Shown in pieces: positions 28,842 to 40,850 of a stretch of DNA of 43,515 bases (position 1 is its first letter; every line of letters begins with the position of its first letter). The stretch is from Nitrospirae bacterium CG2_30_70_394. Lineage in GTDB: Bacteria > CG2-30-53-67 > CG2-30-70-394. Location: positions 18,288-61,802 of the forward strand of contig MNYW01000068.1 in NCBI GenBank assembly GCA_001873295.1, in the 5' to 3' direction. Under the pieces are notes generated by a model, which saw nothing but the letters and a program-made list of their open reading frames with translations, was not told the origin of the DNA and searched no databases. The translations under genes and the position numbers were made by a program.

Positions 28842-31178
28842 ATGGACGAGACGACCCTCCGCCTGCTCGGTGTCGACCGGCTGCGCGCCGCGCTGGCGGC
28901 GCGCTGTGCCAGCGCCTCCGGCCGCAGCGCGGCCCTCGGTCTGGCGCCCCTTCCCACTTGGGAGGAGGCGTGGGCGGAGGCGAGCGCGGTGGCGGCGCTG
29001 GTGACGTGGCGCGCCGCCGGTGGGGAGCTGGTGATCCCTGACGACGACGGGGTGGGGGGGTGGATGGCGGAGGTGGCCGCGGGCCACGACCTCGGCGGCG
29101 AAGCCCTGGCGCGGGTCGGGGGCTACCTCACCGGCCTCGGTCGTCTCGGCGCCTGTTTGCCGCCGGCGGCGGCGTGGCTGCCCGAGGCGGCGGCCGCGGT
29201 CGCGTGGGCAGTGCTGGCGCACCTCGGCCGGGAGGTCGGCCGGGCGGTGGACGGGGATGGCCGGGTGCGCGAGGACGCGACCCCGGAGCTTGGCCGGCTG
29301 CATCGCCACCACCGCGAGCGCCTGGGGGCGGCGCGCGGCCACGCCGAGGCGCTCCTTCACGACCCGGAGAATGCGGAGGCGGTGGCCGAGGCGTGGGTGA
29401 CGGTGCGCGGCGACCGCTTCGTGGTGCCGTTGCGGGCGAGTCAGGCGGGGCGGTTCGGCGGCATCCTCCACGACCGGTCGAAGAGCGGTCAGACCTTCTT
29501 CGTCGAGCCCGAATCTCTGGTGGCGCGCAACAACCAGGTGGCGGAGGCGGCCCTGGCGATCGGGGTGGAGGAGGAGCGGCTGCTGGCGGAGCTGAACCAG
29601 CGGGTGCGCGGCGAGCTGGTCACCCTGGCCGCGGCGCACGTGCTGGCGACCATGCTGGATCGGCGGCACGCGGCCGCCTCTTTGGCCGCGGCCATGGGGG
29701 GGCGGCTAGCCGAGCCGGTGACGGCGGCGCGCCTCGATCTGCGCGCTCTCCGCCACCCCCTGTTGGTCCTCGAGCTCGGTGCGGAGCGGGTGGTCGCGAA
29801 TGATCTGGTGCTCGGCGGCGAGACCGCCGCGGTGGTGGTCTCCGGCGCCAACCACGGCGGCAAGACGGCGCTTCTTCAGGCCGCGGGGCTGGCGGTGGTG
29901 ATGGCCCGCGCCGGCCTCTTGCCGACGGTCGGCGAGGGTAGCCGCATCGGGGCGCTGTCCGGGGTCTTTTGCCACCTCGGCGACCACCAGGAGATCACCA
30001 CCGGCCACTCGTCGTTTTCCGCCCAGGTAGAGCGGCTGGCAGAGCTCACCGCCCGCCCTCGGCCCGGCTGGCTGGTCCTGCTGGATGAGGTGGGGTCGCA
30101 CACCGAGCCGCAGGCAGGCGGCGCGTTGGCGGTGGCAACGATCGAATGGGTGGTCGACGGCGGCGGCCTGGTGGTCGCCACCACCCACCTCACGCCTCTG
30201 AAGGTTCTGGCGGAGGGCTCGCCGCGGATGGTCAACGGCCACGTCCTGTTCGACGCCGGCCGCGGTCTCCCCACTTACCAGTTCGTGGTCGGCGCCCCGG
30301 GCTCCAGCGAGACCCTGACCACCGCCCGCGCCTACGGCCTGCCCGAGCCCCTGGTGGCGCGCACCGAGGCGTTGATGGGTGGCGGGGGGGTGGCGATGGA
30401 GCGGCTTTGGGAGGCGCTCGCCGCCCGCGAGCAGCGGCTCGCCGCGGCCGAGGCGGCGGTGGCGCAGGAAGAGCAGCGCCTCGCCCTTGCCGAGGCCGCC
30501 CTTGCCGAGCGGCGGCGGGGTTTGCAGGAGGCGTGGGGGGAGGAGGTGGCGGCGAAGCGGCGGGAGCTCACCCGCCTGGTGAATGAGACGCGCCGCGCCC
30601 TGCGGCAGGTGGCGAAGAATACGGCGCCACCGGCGGCGGGGGTGGCGGCGGTGGGCAAGCGGACGGCGGCGGCCCTCGCGGCCCTCGCCCCGGAGGGGGA
30701 GCGGCCGGCGGACGAGGTGGCGATCGACCTGCACGCGCTCAAGCCGGGGCTGGCGGTGCGGTTGCGTGGCCTCGGGGTGGAGGGGGAGATCGTCGGGAGC
30801 CGGCGCGGCCGCTGGCAGGTGGCGGCGGTGGGGAGGCGGTTCACCGTCGCCGCCGCGGATCTTTTGCCGGCGCGCGACCTGGCGCCGGGCGGAACGCGGG
30901 TATCGTTGCCGCCCGTACCCGCCGACCTCTCGGTCCGCCTGGAGCTCCTCGGCCTGCGCGCGGAGGAGGCGCGGCGGCGGCTGGTCCACTACCTCGATGG
31001 CTGCGCCCTGGCGGAGCTCTCCCGGGTCGAGATCGTCCACGGCCTGGGCGAGGGGATCCTCAAGCGGGTGGTGGCGGAGGTCCTCGCCGGCCACCCGGCG
31101 GTCGCCTCCTTCCACCACCCGCGACCGGAGGAGGGGGGCGAGGGGGTGACCTGCGTCGTCTTCGGGGAGAAGGGGTGA
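28842..31178 (+). CDS. MutS2-like ATPase
   Basis: VPLRASQAGRFGGILHDRSKSGQTFFVEPESLV; variant P-loop SGANHGGKTALLQ; LVLLDEVGSHTEPQAGGALA; C-terminal Smr-like region. Confidence 0.88.
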   Translation: MDETTLRLLGVDRLRAALAARCASASGRSAALGLAPLPTWEEAWAEASAVAALVTWRAAGGELVIPDDDGVGGWMAEVAAGHDLGGEALARVGGYLTGLGRLGACLPPAAAWLPEAAAAVAWAVLAHLGREVGRAVDGDGRVREDATPELGRLHRHHRERLGAARGHAEALLHDPENAEAVAEAWVTVRGDRFVVPLRASQAGRFGGILHDRSKSGQTFFVEPESLVARNNQVAEAALAIGVEEERLLAELNQRVRGELVTLAAAHVLATMLDRRHAAASLAAAMGGRLAEPVTAARLDLRALRHPLLVLELGAERVVANDLVLGGETAAVVVSGANHGGKTALLQAAGLAVVMARAGLLPTVGEGSRIGALSGVFCHLGDHQEITTGHSSFSAQVERLAELTARPRPGWLVLLDEVGSHTEPQAGGALAVATIEWVVDGGGLVVATTHLTPLKVLAEGSPRMVNGHVLFDAGRGLPTYQFVVGAPGSSETLTTARAYGLPEPLVARTEALMGGGGVAMERLWEALAAREQRLAAAEAAVAQEEQRLALAEAALAERRRGLQEAWGEEVAAKRRELTRLVNETRRALRQVAKNTAPPAAGVAAVGKRTAAALAALAPEGERPADEVAIDLHALKPGLAVRLRGLGVEGEIVGSRRGRWQVAAVGRRFTVAAADLLPARDLAPGGTRVSLPPVPADLSVRLELLGLRAEEARRRLVHYLDGCALAELSRVEIVHGLGEGILKRVVAEVLAGHPAVASFHHPRPEEGGEGVTCVVFGEKG

Positions 31179-32944
31179 ACGATCGCACCTACGTGGATCG
31201 GGTGCGCGCCGCTTCGGACATCGTGGCGGTGGTGGGCGAGGTGGTGACCCTCAAGCGCCAGGGGCGCGACTACCTGGCCCTGTGCCCCTTCCACCAGGAG
31301 AAGAGCGCGTCGTTCTCGGTGAGCCCGAGCAAACAAATCTTCCACTGCTTCGGCTGCGGCGCGGGCGGCGATGTCTTCGCCTTCGTCATGCGCTACGACA
31401 ACCTCGACTTTCCCGCCGCCCTGGAGGAGCTCGCCAAGCGCGCCGGCATCCCGCCGGAGCGGCCGCCGACCGCCGCCGACCGGCAAGTCGCGGAGGAGCG
31501 CGACCGCCTGCGGGGGGTGTGCGACCTCGCCCAGCGCTGCTTTCGCCACTGGCTCACCGCCGGGGATCGGCGCGGCCTGGCCTATGCCCAGGGGCGCGGC
31601 CTGAACGAACCGGTGATCGAGCGGTTCGGGATCGGCTACGCGCCGCCCGGCGGCGACGCCCTCGCCCGGGCGCTCGCCGCGAAGAGGGTGGCGATTTCCG
31701 TCGCCGCCACCGCCGGGGTGGTGGCGATGGCCGACGGCGGCCGGGCGTATGACCGCTTCCGCGACCGCCTCACCTTCCCGATTGCCGACGCGGATGGCCG
31801 GCTGGTCGCCTTCGGTGGCCGCGCCCTTGGGGAGGCGAAGGCGAAGTACCTGAACTCCCCCGAGACCCCGCTCTTTCGCAAGGGCGAAACCCTCTTTGCC
31901 CTCCACCTGGCGCAGCCGGAGATCCGCCGCCGCGACGAGGTGGTGGTGGTGGAGGGGTACATGGACGCGGTGGCCCTGCACGCCGCCGGCTTCGGCCACG
32001 CGGTGGCAGTCCTCGGCACCGCCCTGACCCGCGCCCATGTGCGGAGGCTGAAGCGCTATACCCGCCGCCTCCACCTCCTCTTCGACGGCGACGCCGCCGG
32101 GGTGCGCGCCGCCGTGCGCTGCCTCGAGGTGACGGTGAACGAGGGGGTGCAGGCGGTGGTCACCGTTCTGCCGCCGGCGGAGGACCCGGACTCCCTGTGC
32201 CGCGGTCAGGGCGCCGAGGCGATGGCCGCCTGTCTGGCGGTGGCAACCCCGCTCTTCGAGTTTGCGGTGGGCGAGCTGGTGAAACGGGCGGGCGGCACCG
32301 ACCTGGCGAGCCGGATGCGCGCCCTGCACGAGCTGGTGCCGGTCGCCCGCACCCTCAACGAGGCGGCGGAGCGCCACCTCTTCCTCAGCCACGTAGCCGA
32401 CGCCTTCCGCCTCCCGCTGGGCGAGGTGGAGGCGGCCCTCGCCGGCTCCCCCCCCGCCCCCCGCCGCCCCGTTCCTTCCGCCGCACCGCGCGGCGCCGCA
32501 GAAGAGGCGGCGTACGGGGTGGTGTGGTTCCTTAGCGAGCACCCCGAATCGTTTGCCTTCGTCAAAGCTCATAGGGTCGACGCGGATCTGGAGCCGGGCC
32601 CCCTACGCGATCTGCTGGCGGCGGTGGTGGCGACGGAGCGGTTCCCCGCCGACCACCTCGCCAGCCTGCTGCACGCCGCCACCCCCCTCAGCGATGAGCT
32701 CGCCCGTCGCGTCTTAGAGTACGACCACCTTCCCGACCCCACCGCGACCTTCAACGACTGGGTGCGTGGTCTGCGCCGCCACCGCCTCCAGCGCGAGGAG
32801 GCGGTGGTGCGTCACCGCCTCAAGCAGGCGGAGGCGGCGGCAGAACGGCCCCAGCTAGGCGACGCACTGGCGCGGTTGAAGGAGTTACGCGAGCAGATCG
32901 CCGCCCTCCCCCACCTCGCATGGGAAGGCGGAGAAAAAAAATGA
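31175..32944 (+). CDS. dnaG: DNA primase
   Basis: CPFHQEKSASFSVSPSKQIFHCFGCGAGGDVFAFVM zinc motif; VVVEGYMDAVALHAAGF; GTG start overlaps the mutS2 stop. Confidence 0.96.
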   Translation: MNDRTYVDRVRAASDIVAVVGEVVTLKRQGRDYLALCPFHQEKSASFSVSPSKQIFHCFGCGAGGDVFAFVMRYDNLDFPAALEELAKRAGIPPERPPTAADRQVAEERDRLRGVCDLAQRCFRHWLTAGDRRGLAYAQGRGLNEPVIERFGIGYAPPGGDALARALAAKRVAISVAATAGVVAMADGGRAYDRFRDRLTFPIADADGRLVAFGGRALGEAKAKYLNSPETPLFRKGETLFALHLAQPEIRRRDEVVVVEGYMDAVALHAAGFGHAVAVLGTALTRAHVRRLKRYTRRLHLLFDGDAAGVRAAVRCLEVTVNEGVQAVVTVLPPAEDPDSLCRGQGAEAMAACLAVATPLFEFAVGELVKRAGGTDLASRMRALHELVPVARTLNEAAERHLFLSHVADAFRLPLGEVEAALAGSPPAPRRPVPSAAPRGAAEEAAYGVVWFLSEHPESFAFVKAHRVDADLEPGPLRDLLAAVVATERFPADHLASLLHAATPLSDELARRVLEYDHLPDPTATFNDWVRGLRRHRLQREEAVVRHRLKQAEAAAERPQLGDALARLKELREQIAALPHLAWEGGEKK

Positions 32945-33035
32945 CAGGTATTGTGGACATGTCAGCGGTTGTCGACTAACTTGACCCCTTTCGCCCACCG
33001 TCCGGGCCGGACACTTTTTGAGATAGGGACCGAAC

Positions 33036-34865
<1,830 letters not shown>

Positions 34866-34952
34866 GCCCACAGGGCGACGGGGCGGCAGTCAGCGCGCCG
34901 CCCCGCGCCTTGACTTGGACCCGAAAGGGGCGAGAATGGCCCTCCTTTTCCG

Positions 34953-35028
34953 GGGCCTATAGCTCAGCGGTCAGAGCCGCCGGCTCATAACCGGTAGGTC
35001 CCTGGTTCGAATCCAGGTGGGCCCACCA
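34953..35028 (+). tRNA. tRNA with CAT anticodon (tRNA-Ile2 or elongator tRNA-Met)
   Basis: Paired acceptor arms GGGCCTA/TGGGCCC, anticodon loop CTCATAA, GGTTCGAATCC T-loop, encoded CCA. Confidence 0.93.
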
Positions 35029-35121
35029 GAGCGGCTCGGCAAGGCGACGGAGAAGCCACGAGATTATGGCGAAGACACCTAGGATCACGAAAGCCAGGGC
35101 GATGTCCTCCCCGGCCGGCAG

Positions 35122-35163
35122 CAAGTAGAAAAAGCACCTCACCTGAGGTGCTTTTTCTACTTG
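35122..35163. terminator. Long perfect inverted repeat, probable (bidirectional) intrinsic terminator
   Basis: caagtagaaaaagcacctca-cc-tgaggtgctttttctacttg, 20-bp arms with an internal T-run. Confidence 0.85.
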
Positions 35164-35185
35164 GGGACAACTTCTTGGAGAAGGA

Positions 35186-35917
35186 ATGGTGGCGACAGAC
35201 ATGGCAGTCAACGCGGACCTCAAGGCCCTCATCGAACTCCAGGCGGCGGACAGTCGGATCGTCGAGATCGAGCGCGAGAAGGCGCGGCTTCCCGAGGCGA
35301 TCGAGGCGATGCGCCAGGAGGTGGTGACGTCGCTGGCCGAGTACGACGCTGCCAGCCGCCAGGTTGAACTTCTCGAGGCGCGCCACGAGGTGATCCGGCG
35401 GGAGCGTGCCGAGGAGGAGGAGCGCCTCGCCCACACCCAGGAGCGCCTTCCGAACATCACCACCCAGAAGGCGTACTACGCCCTCCTCAAGGAGGTGGAG
35501 ACCGCGGAACGGGCGCTGGCCAGCCTCGCCGAGGAGGGGAGTCGGATCGACGCCGAGGCCGCCGAGTTGCGCGCCAAGCTGGTGGAGGTGAAGAAGGGAA
35601 TGGTGGGGGAGGAGACGCTGTTCGAGGAGCGCAAGGCGGCAATGGAGGCGGAGTTCGTCCACCTCGACAAGGAGCTGGAGACCCTGCGCAAGAAGCGCCA
35701 GAAGGCGGTGGCCGCGGTCGCGCCCAAGGCGCTGTCGAGCTATAAGCGGATTGCCAGCCGGCGCGCACCGTTGGTGGTGGTGGAGGTCCGCGACGGCCGG
35801 TGCACCGGTTGCCACATCCTCTTGCCGCCCCAGCTCTACGTGGACGTGAAGCGCAACGATCGCATCCACCTGTGCGGCCAGTGCAACCGGATCCTCTATT
35901 ACGCCGGCGAGGAGTAG
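35186..35917 (+). CDS. Coiled-coil C4-type zinc ribbon protein
   Basis: Coiled-coil N-terminus; CTGCHILLPPQLYVDVKRNDRIHLCGQCNRILYY. Confidence 0.88.
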   Translation: MVATDMAVNADLKALIELQAADSRIVEIEREKARLPEAIEAMRQEVVTSLAEYDAASRQVELLEARHEVIRRERAEEEERLAHTQERLPNITTQKAYYALLKEVETAERALASLAEEGSRIDAEAAELRAKLVEVKKGMVGEETLFEERKAAMEAEFVHLDKELETLRKKRQKAVAAVAPKALSSYKRIASRRAPLVVVEVRDGRCTGCHILLPPQLYVDVKRNDRIHLCGQCNRILYYAGEE

Positions 35918-35953
35918 CATCGCCCCCTCCACTTCCCACCTAAGGTCCAGCCG

Positions 35954-36271
35954 ATGATCCGCCTCCTGCTTGCTGTTGCCCTTTGCCTCGCCACCCTGCC
36001 GGCCTTCGCCGATCCCGACGGCGAGGAGCCGGCGGTCCAGGCCAGCTCCTTGGTCCGTGCCCACCTCGAGCGTAGCCGCCAGCTCGAAGAGGCAGGCCAG
36101 AGCGAGGCGGCGGGCGCGGAGTTGGAAAAGGTCCTCCAGCTCACCGGCAACCTCCCCGCCGCCCACTTCCAGCGCGCCGAGCTCTTCGTCAAGCAGGGCG
36201 ATACGGCCGCGGCGATCGACGCCTACACCCACGCGATCGAGGCCATCGCCCTGCAGCAGTACCTGGAGTAG
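35954..36271 (+). CDS. Small secreted TPR protein
   Basis: Signal peptide LLLAVALCLATLPAFA; AHFQRAELFVKQGDTAAAIDAYTHAIE. Confidence 0.7.
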   Translation: MIRLLLAVALCLATLPAFADPDGEEPAVQASSLVRAHLERSRQLEEAGQSEAAGAELEKVLQLTGNLPAAHFQRAELFVKQGDTAAAIDAYTHAIEAIALQQYLE

Positions 36272-36316
36272 GGCGGAGTCCGCCCCCGCCGGCCCGGCGG
36301 GTCCATGGCGAGCGAG

Positions 36317-36336
36317 GGTGGCTTGGAGAAGCCACC
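36317..36336. terminator. Short perfect hairpin downstream of the TPR gene
   Basis: ggtggctt-ggag-aagccacc; no U-tract. Confidence 0.35.
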
Positions 36337-36448
36337 TGCCGGTCGCGCCGGCCGCCGGTGCGCCGGGTACGGCCCGAGCCGTTTGAGGAGTGACGGTGGT
36401 GGCCGCTAGACTGCAGCGATCTCTTCTTTCCCTGCGCGGAGGTCCGCC

Positions 36449-37051
36449 ATGCTCGACGCCCTGGTGCTGGTGATCGGCGCCATCCTGGTTAACAACTTCG
36501 TCCTCGCCCGCTTCCTCGGGATCTGCCCCTTCCTCGGGGTCTCCCAGAAGGTCGAGACGTCGTTGGGCATGTCCGCGGCGGTCACCTTTGTGATGACCAT
36601 GTCGGCGATCGCCACCTGGCTCGTCTACCGGCTGGTCCTGGTGCCGCTCCACATCGAGTATCTAAAGACCATCGCCTTCATCCTGGTGATCGCCGCGTTG
36701 GTGCAGTTTGTGGAGATGGTTTTGAAGAAGACCAGCGAGGCGCTCTACGAGACCCTCGGGATCTATTTGCCGCTGATCACCACCAACTGCGCCATCCTCG
36801 GTATCGCGCTTCTGTCGTTGCAGCAGCAGGACAGTTTCATCGAGGCGGCGATCTTCGGCTTTGCCGCGTCGGTGGGCTTCGGCCTGGCCCTGCTCCTCTT
36901 TGCGGGGCTGCGCGAGCGGATCGTCCTTTCCAAGGTGCCGGAGGCGTTTCAGGGCAACGCGATCAAGCTGGTCACCGCCGGCCTCCTCTCCCTGAGCTTC
37001 ATGGGGTTCTCCGGCATCGATAAGGGCATCGCGCGGGTCTTCGGCGGCTGA
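36449..37051 (+). CDS. rnfA: Ion-translocating oxidoreductase subunit RnfA (RsxA)
   Basis: [47 protein letters not shown]. Confidence 0.96.
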   Translation: MLDALVLVIGAILVNNFVLARFLGICPFLGVSQKVETSLGMSAAVTFVMTMSAIATWLVYRLVLVPLHIEYLKTIAFILVIAALVQFVEMVLKKTSEALYETLGIYLPLITTNCAILGIALLSLQQQDSFIEAAIFGFAASVGFGLALLLFAGLRERIVLSKVPEAFQGNAIKLVTAGLLSLSFMGFSGIDKGIARVFGG

Positions 37052-37085
37052 CGCCCCTCCCGCAGGTACCGATGAGGAGTACGAG

Positions 37086-37931
37086 ATGATCGAGGTCGTG
37101 CAGGCAGTCGCGGGTCTCGGGGGGATGGCGCTCGCCGCCAGCTTCGGGCTGGGAGTGGCGGCGCGGAAGTTCTACGTCCCGGTGGACGTGAAGGTCGACG
37201 AGATCGACGAGGCCCTGCCGCACGCCAACTGCGGCGCCTGCGGCTTCCCGGGGTGTCGCGCCTTCGCCACCGCGGTTTCCAAGGGCGATGCGCAGACCGA
37301 CGGCTGCCCGGTGGGCGGCGGCGCCACTGCGGTGGCGGTGGCGAAGATCATGGGGATGGAGGCGGTAGCGGGCGCCCGCGAGCCGCTGGTCGCGGTGGTC
37401 TACTGCGCCGGTGGCACGCACAACGCCATGGACAAGATGGTCTACGAGGGGCCGCACGACTGCCGCACCCTGGCGCTTCTCGGCGGCGGCCAGAAGGAGT
37501 GCTCCTTTGCCTGCATCGGTCTGGGCACCTGCACCGTCGAGTGCCCGTTCGACGCCATCCACATGAACGCCTTCATGCTCCCGGAGGTGGACTACACCCG
37601 CTGCACCGGCTGTCGCATCTGCGCCGAGGTGTGCCCGAAGAACGTCATCGACATGGCGGGGATCAGCCACGACGTCCACATCGCCTGCTCCTCCCACGAC
37701 AAGGGCAAGACCACCAAGTCGGTGTGCATGGTCGGCTGCATCGCCTGTAACAAGTGCGTCAAGGCATGCCCGGTGGCGGCGATCGCCATCGACGGCGATT
37801 TGGCGCGCATCGACTACACCAAGTGCGACAACTGCGGTGAGTGCATCAAGGTGTGTCCCACCGACATCATCGTGAACTACAGCCACAAGCGGAAACAGGC
37901 CGAGCAACTGGCGGCCCTCGCCGCCGCGTAG
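37086..37931 (+). CDS. rnfB: Ion-translocating oxidoreductase subunit RnfB, long form with several [4Fe-4S] motifs
   Basis: LPHANCGACGFPGCRAFA; CTGCRICAEVCPKNVI; CIACNKCVKACPVAAI; CDNCGECIKVCPTDII. Confidence 0.95.
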   Translation: MIEVVQAVAGLGGMALAASFGLGVAARKFYVPVDVKVDEIDEALPHANCGACGFPGCRAFATAVSKGDAQTDGCPVGGGATAVAVAKIMGMEAVAGAREPLVAVVYCAGGTHNAMDKMVYEGPHDCRTLALLGGGQKECSFACIGLGTCTVECPFDAIHMNAFMLPEVDYTRCTGCRICAEVCPKNVIDMAGISHDVHIACSSHDKGKTTKSVCMVGCIACNKCVKACPVAAIAIDGDLARIDYTKCDNCGECIKVCPTDIIVNYSHKRKQAEQLAALAAA

Positions 37932-37964
37932 GGGTCGCACGCGAGGGTGCGACGAGGGGGGCGC

Positions 37965-38648
37965 ATGGCTATAGTGGATTTTGTGAATGGCCACCCCCAA
38001 CCCTGTGACGGCCAGACTGGTGACGCGGCCACGCGCGACTACCTGGTCCTCTTTTGGACGCGGCTGGACGACGCCGAGCGGCGCTGGCATCCGCCCGTAC
38101 CGCTGGTGGCCCTGGCCCCCCGCCGCACCCTCTCCGGTCTCTACCTCTCCAGCGCCGGCGAGAGCGGCTACCGTTGTCGCGTAGTCCCCGGGGTGGTGCG
38201 CCATGACAAGCGGCTGGCGGTCCTCCTCGGCGCCGCGCTCTCCGCCGGGGCGACCCAGGTCTCCGTCGGGGTGGCGAAGCCGCGGCGCGGTGTCGGGCGG
38301 TTCGAGATCAGCGTCACCCACGGCCACCAGCGTTGTCTGGCGGTGGGCGGGCGGCTTCACGCCCTGCCGGCGCGCCTCGCGATCCCCCTGACCTTCCTCC
38401 AGTGGAAACCGTCGGGGGCGCTCGTGGCCCTGCCCGAGTGCGCCCAGGAGGTGGCATGGGGACGGCCCCATCTGGAGGCGCGACCGCCGGTAACGGACCT
38501 CCCCTTCGGCGCCCCCTTCGTGGTCGTGGGGTGGGGGTCAAGCCGGGTCGCCAGCGAGGCGGAGGGGCGGCTCCCGGTCCCCCTGCGCATCTCCATCGAG
38601 GGGATTCACCGGGTCGCCGGCCCCGCCTCCGCGTGCCGGGTGTCGTGA
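37965..38648 (+). CDS. Hypothetical protein
   Basis: ORF in the gap after rnfB, stop overlaps the next start (TGATG); start may be 37947; no recognised domain. Confidence 0.6.
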   Translation: MAIVDFVNGHPQPCDGQTGDAATRDYLVLFWTRLDDAERRWHPPVPLVALAPRRTLSGLYLSSAGESGYRCRVVPGVVRHDKRLAVLLGAALSAGATQVSVGVAKPRRGVGRFEISVTHGHQRCLAVGGRLHALPARLAIPLTFLQWKPSGALVALPECAQEVAWGRPHLEARPPVTDLPFGAPFVVVGWGSSRVASEAEGRLPVPLRISIEGIHRVAGPASACRVS

Positions 38649-39127
38649 TGCGGCGGCTCCTCCTCCTCACCTTGCTGGTGGCGCTGGCGGCGTGCGTCGC
38701 CAACCGCGTCCACTACGTCACCCTCGACCACCCCACCTACGCCACCGAGGCGATTGTCGATGCCCCGCGGCCGCGGGTGTGGGCGGTGGTGCAGGCGGTG
38801 ATGGCAGGCAACCCCCTGGCGGTGGTGAACGAGCAGGCCACCACCCTGACCACCGAGTGGAGCTTCACCAAGAGCGACACCACCCGCGAGGTGGTGCAGC
38901 TCGGTGACCAGGTGGAGAGCCACTGGGTGGAGACGCGCGAGCGGATCACCGTGGAGGTCTCCTCGGTCGGTGTCGGCACCCGGGTTGCGGTGCACCGCGA
39001 GGTCTTGGAGAACCGCCGCTACAGCGAGGGGATCGGCCGCTACTACGCCGCCGACCACTACGTCGACTCCCCCTCCTCGACGGTGGTGGAGCACCGCCTC
39101 TTGGACGAGATCCAGCGGCGGCTGTGA
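38648..39127 (+). CDS. Putative lipoprotein
   Basis: MRRLLLLTLLVALAAC lipobox, 160 aa; remainder possibly helix-grip-like. Confidence 0.7.
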   Translation: MRRLLLLTLLVALAACVANRVHYVTLDHPTYATEAIVDAPRPRVWAVVQAVMAGNPLAVVNEQATTLTTEWSFTKSDTTREVVQLGDQVESHWVETRERITVEVSSVGVGTRVAVHREVLENRRYSEGIGRYYAADHYVDSPSSTVVEHRLLDEIQRRL

Positions 39128-39373
39128 GGCCAGACCGCGGTCCGCGAAGGGCGGCGGCCGATCGCCCGGGGAGCCTTTCGGACGGGGTCGCTGCGCACGA
39201 GAAGGCGCGGGGTCGCGTCTGGATTGCGACCGGTTCGATGCGCCGCCTGGGGCTCGTGCTCCGCAGAACGGCGGCCTCCGGGCCGAGAGCCGCGGTCGTA
39301 GCGCGGGACAAGCTCTGCCACGCTCTTCGGGGGTGGAGCGCGGCCGGCGGTGGCCGGCGGGAGGAGTGGCGGT

Positions 39374-40732
39374 CTAGCCGAGGGTTGCGGCAAGCGCCGC
39401 GGCGAGGGTTCCGGTGAGGCGGTCGATCTCGGCAGCGGTGATCGTCAACGGTGGCATCAAGGCGATCACGTCGCCCAGGGGGCGCAGGTAGACGCCGCGG
39501 GCGATCGCCGCCTGGCACACCTGCCAGCCGCGCCGCTGCCTCCATGGGTACGGTTCCCGCGTCGCCTTGTCCGCCACCACCTCCACCCCGACCATCAGGC
39601 CACGGCTTCGCACCTCGCCCACGTGCGGGTCGCAGGCGAGCTCTTCCAGATTACGGCCCAGGTGCGCCGCCCGTTCCGCCACCCCGGCGAGGGTGCCGCC
39701 GGCGCGCCGCAAGACCTCCAGGCTGGCGGAGGCGGCGGCACAGGCCAGGGCGTTGCCGGTGTAGGTGTGGCCGTGGAAAAAGGTCCTGAGCTCCGCGTAG
39801 TCGCCGAGGAAGGCCGCGAAGATCCGCTCCGTGGCGAGGGTCGCGGCGAGCGGTAGGGTGCCGCCCGTGATCCCCTTGGCGAGGCACATCAAGTCCGGCA
39901 CCACCCCCTCTTGGTCGCAGGCAAACAGGGTGCCGGTGCGGCCGAAGCCGGTGGCCACCTCGTCGCAGATGAGCAGTAGGTCGAGCTCGTCACACAGCTC
40001 CCGCACCCGCCGCAGGTAGCCGGGCGGCTGGGAGATCATCCCGGCGGCCCCCTGCATCAGCGGCTCGACGATCACCGCGGCGATCTCCTCCCGGTGGGCG
40101 CGAGCGAGGCGGGCAAGCTCGTCGAAGCACGCCATGGCGCAGGTCGCCGGCTCCCGGGCGAGGGGGCAGCGGTAACAGTAGGGCGACGGGGCGTGGAAGG
40201 CGTCGAACAAGAGCGGCGCGAAGATCTTGTGGAAGAGCTCGATCCCGCCCACCGACACCGAGCCGAGGGTGTCCCCGTGGTAGGCGTGGGTGAGGCAGAG
40301 AAAGCGGGTGCGCCCGCGGTGCTGCCCACCCGCCTCCTGCTGCCAGAACTGGAAGGCGATCTTCAGGGCCACCTCCACCGCGGTCGAGCCCGAGTCGGAA
40401 TAGAAGCAGCGGCGAAGCCCCGCCGGCGCCGCGGCTACCAGCTCGCCCGCGAAACGCGCCGCCGCCGCCGAGCCGAGGCCGAGGAGGGTGGAGTGGGCCA
40501 CCTTGTCGAGCTGCGCCCGGATCGCCGCGTCGATCTCGGCTACGTGGTGGCCGTGGAGGTTGCACCACAAGGCGCCGGTACCGTCGAGGTACTCGCGCCC
40601 CTCGAGGTCCACCAAGGTGGCGCCGCAGGCGCGCTCGACGATGATCGGCTCACCCGCCATCCACTCGCGCATCTGGGTAAAGGGGTGCCAGAGGCAGTCG
40701 CGCTCGGCGGCGTAGAGGGACGGCTTATCCAT
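39374..40732 (-). CDS. bioA: Adenosylmethionine-8-amino-7-oxononanoate aminotransferase
   Basis: [76 protein letters not shown]. Confidence 0.95.
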   Translation of the reverse strand: MDKPSLYAAERDCLWHPFTQMREWMAGEPIIVERACGATLVDLEGREYLDGTGALWCNLHGHHVAEIDAAIRAQLDKVAHSTLLGLGSAAAARFAGELVAAAPAGLRRCFYSDSGSTAVEVALKIAFQFWQQEAGGQHRGRTRFLCLTHAYHGDTLGSVSVGGIELFHKIFAPLLFDAFHAPSPYCYRCPLAREPATCAMACFDELARLARAHREEIAAVIVEPLMQGAAGMISQPPGYLRRVRELCDELDLLLICDEVATGFGRTGTLFACDQEGVVPDLMCLAKGITGGTLPLAATLATERIFAAFLGDYAELRTFFHGHTYTGNALACAAASASLEVLRRAGGTLAGVAERAAHLGRNLEELACDPHVGEVRSRGLMVGVEVVADKATREPYPWRQRRGWQVCQAAIARGVYLRPLGDVIALMPPLTITAAEIDRLTGTLAAALAATLG

Positions 40733-40850
40733 TCGGAGCTCGGGGGGTGGGCGAAGGCGGGGGTGGAAACCGGTGGGTTAGCCCTTGCGATAGGAACCGG
40801 CGGACCCCGTATCATGCCCGCGCCCGCGCACGGTGCGTGAGGGGGATCCC

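Noticed and set aside
34957-35463. Minus-strand ORF ending ...WWAHLDSNQGPTGYEPAALTAEL (also the C-terminus of the related 34985-36652 reading)
   Set aside because: Translation of the antisense strand of the tRNA gene, a well-known spurious-protein signature. The hydrophobic stretch before it is intergenic and crosses the terminator palindrome.
39128-39373. Possible further copy of the dispersed repeat
   Set aside because: GC-rich intergenic sequence without the T-tract, CGCGAAT or CCACCCCAGCCGGTCGC motifs.
40733-40850. Promoter TTGCGA...TATCAT between bioA and the M23 gene
   Set aside because: 19-bp spacer and weak -35; not strong enough to list.
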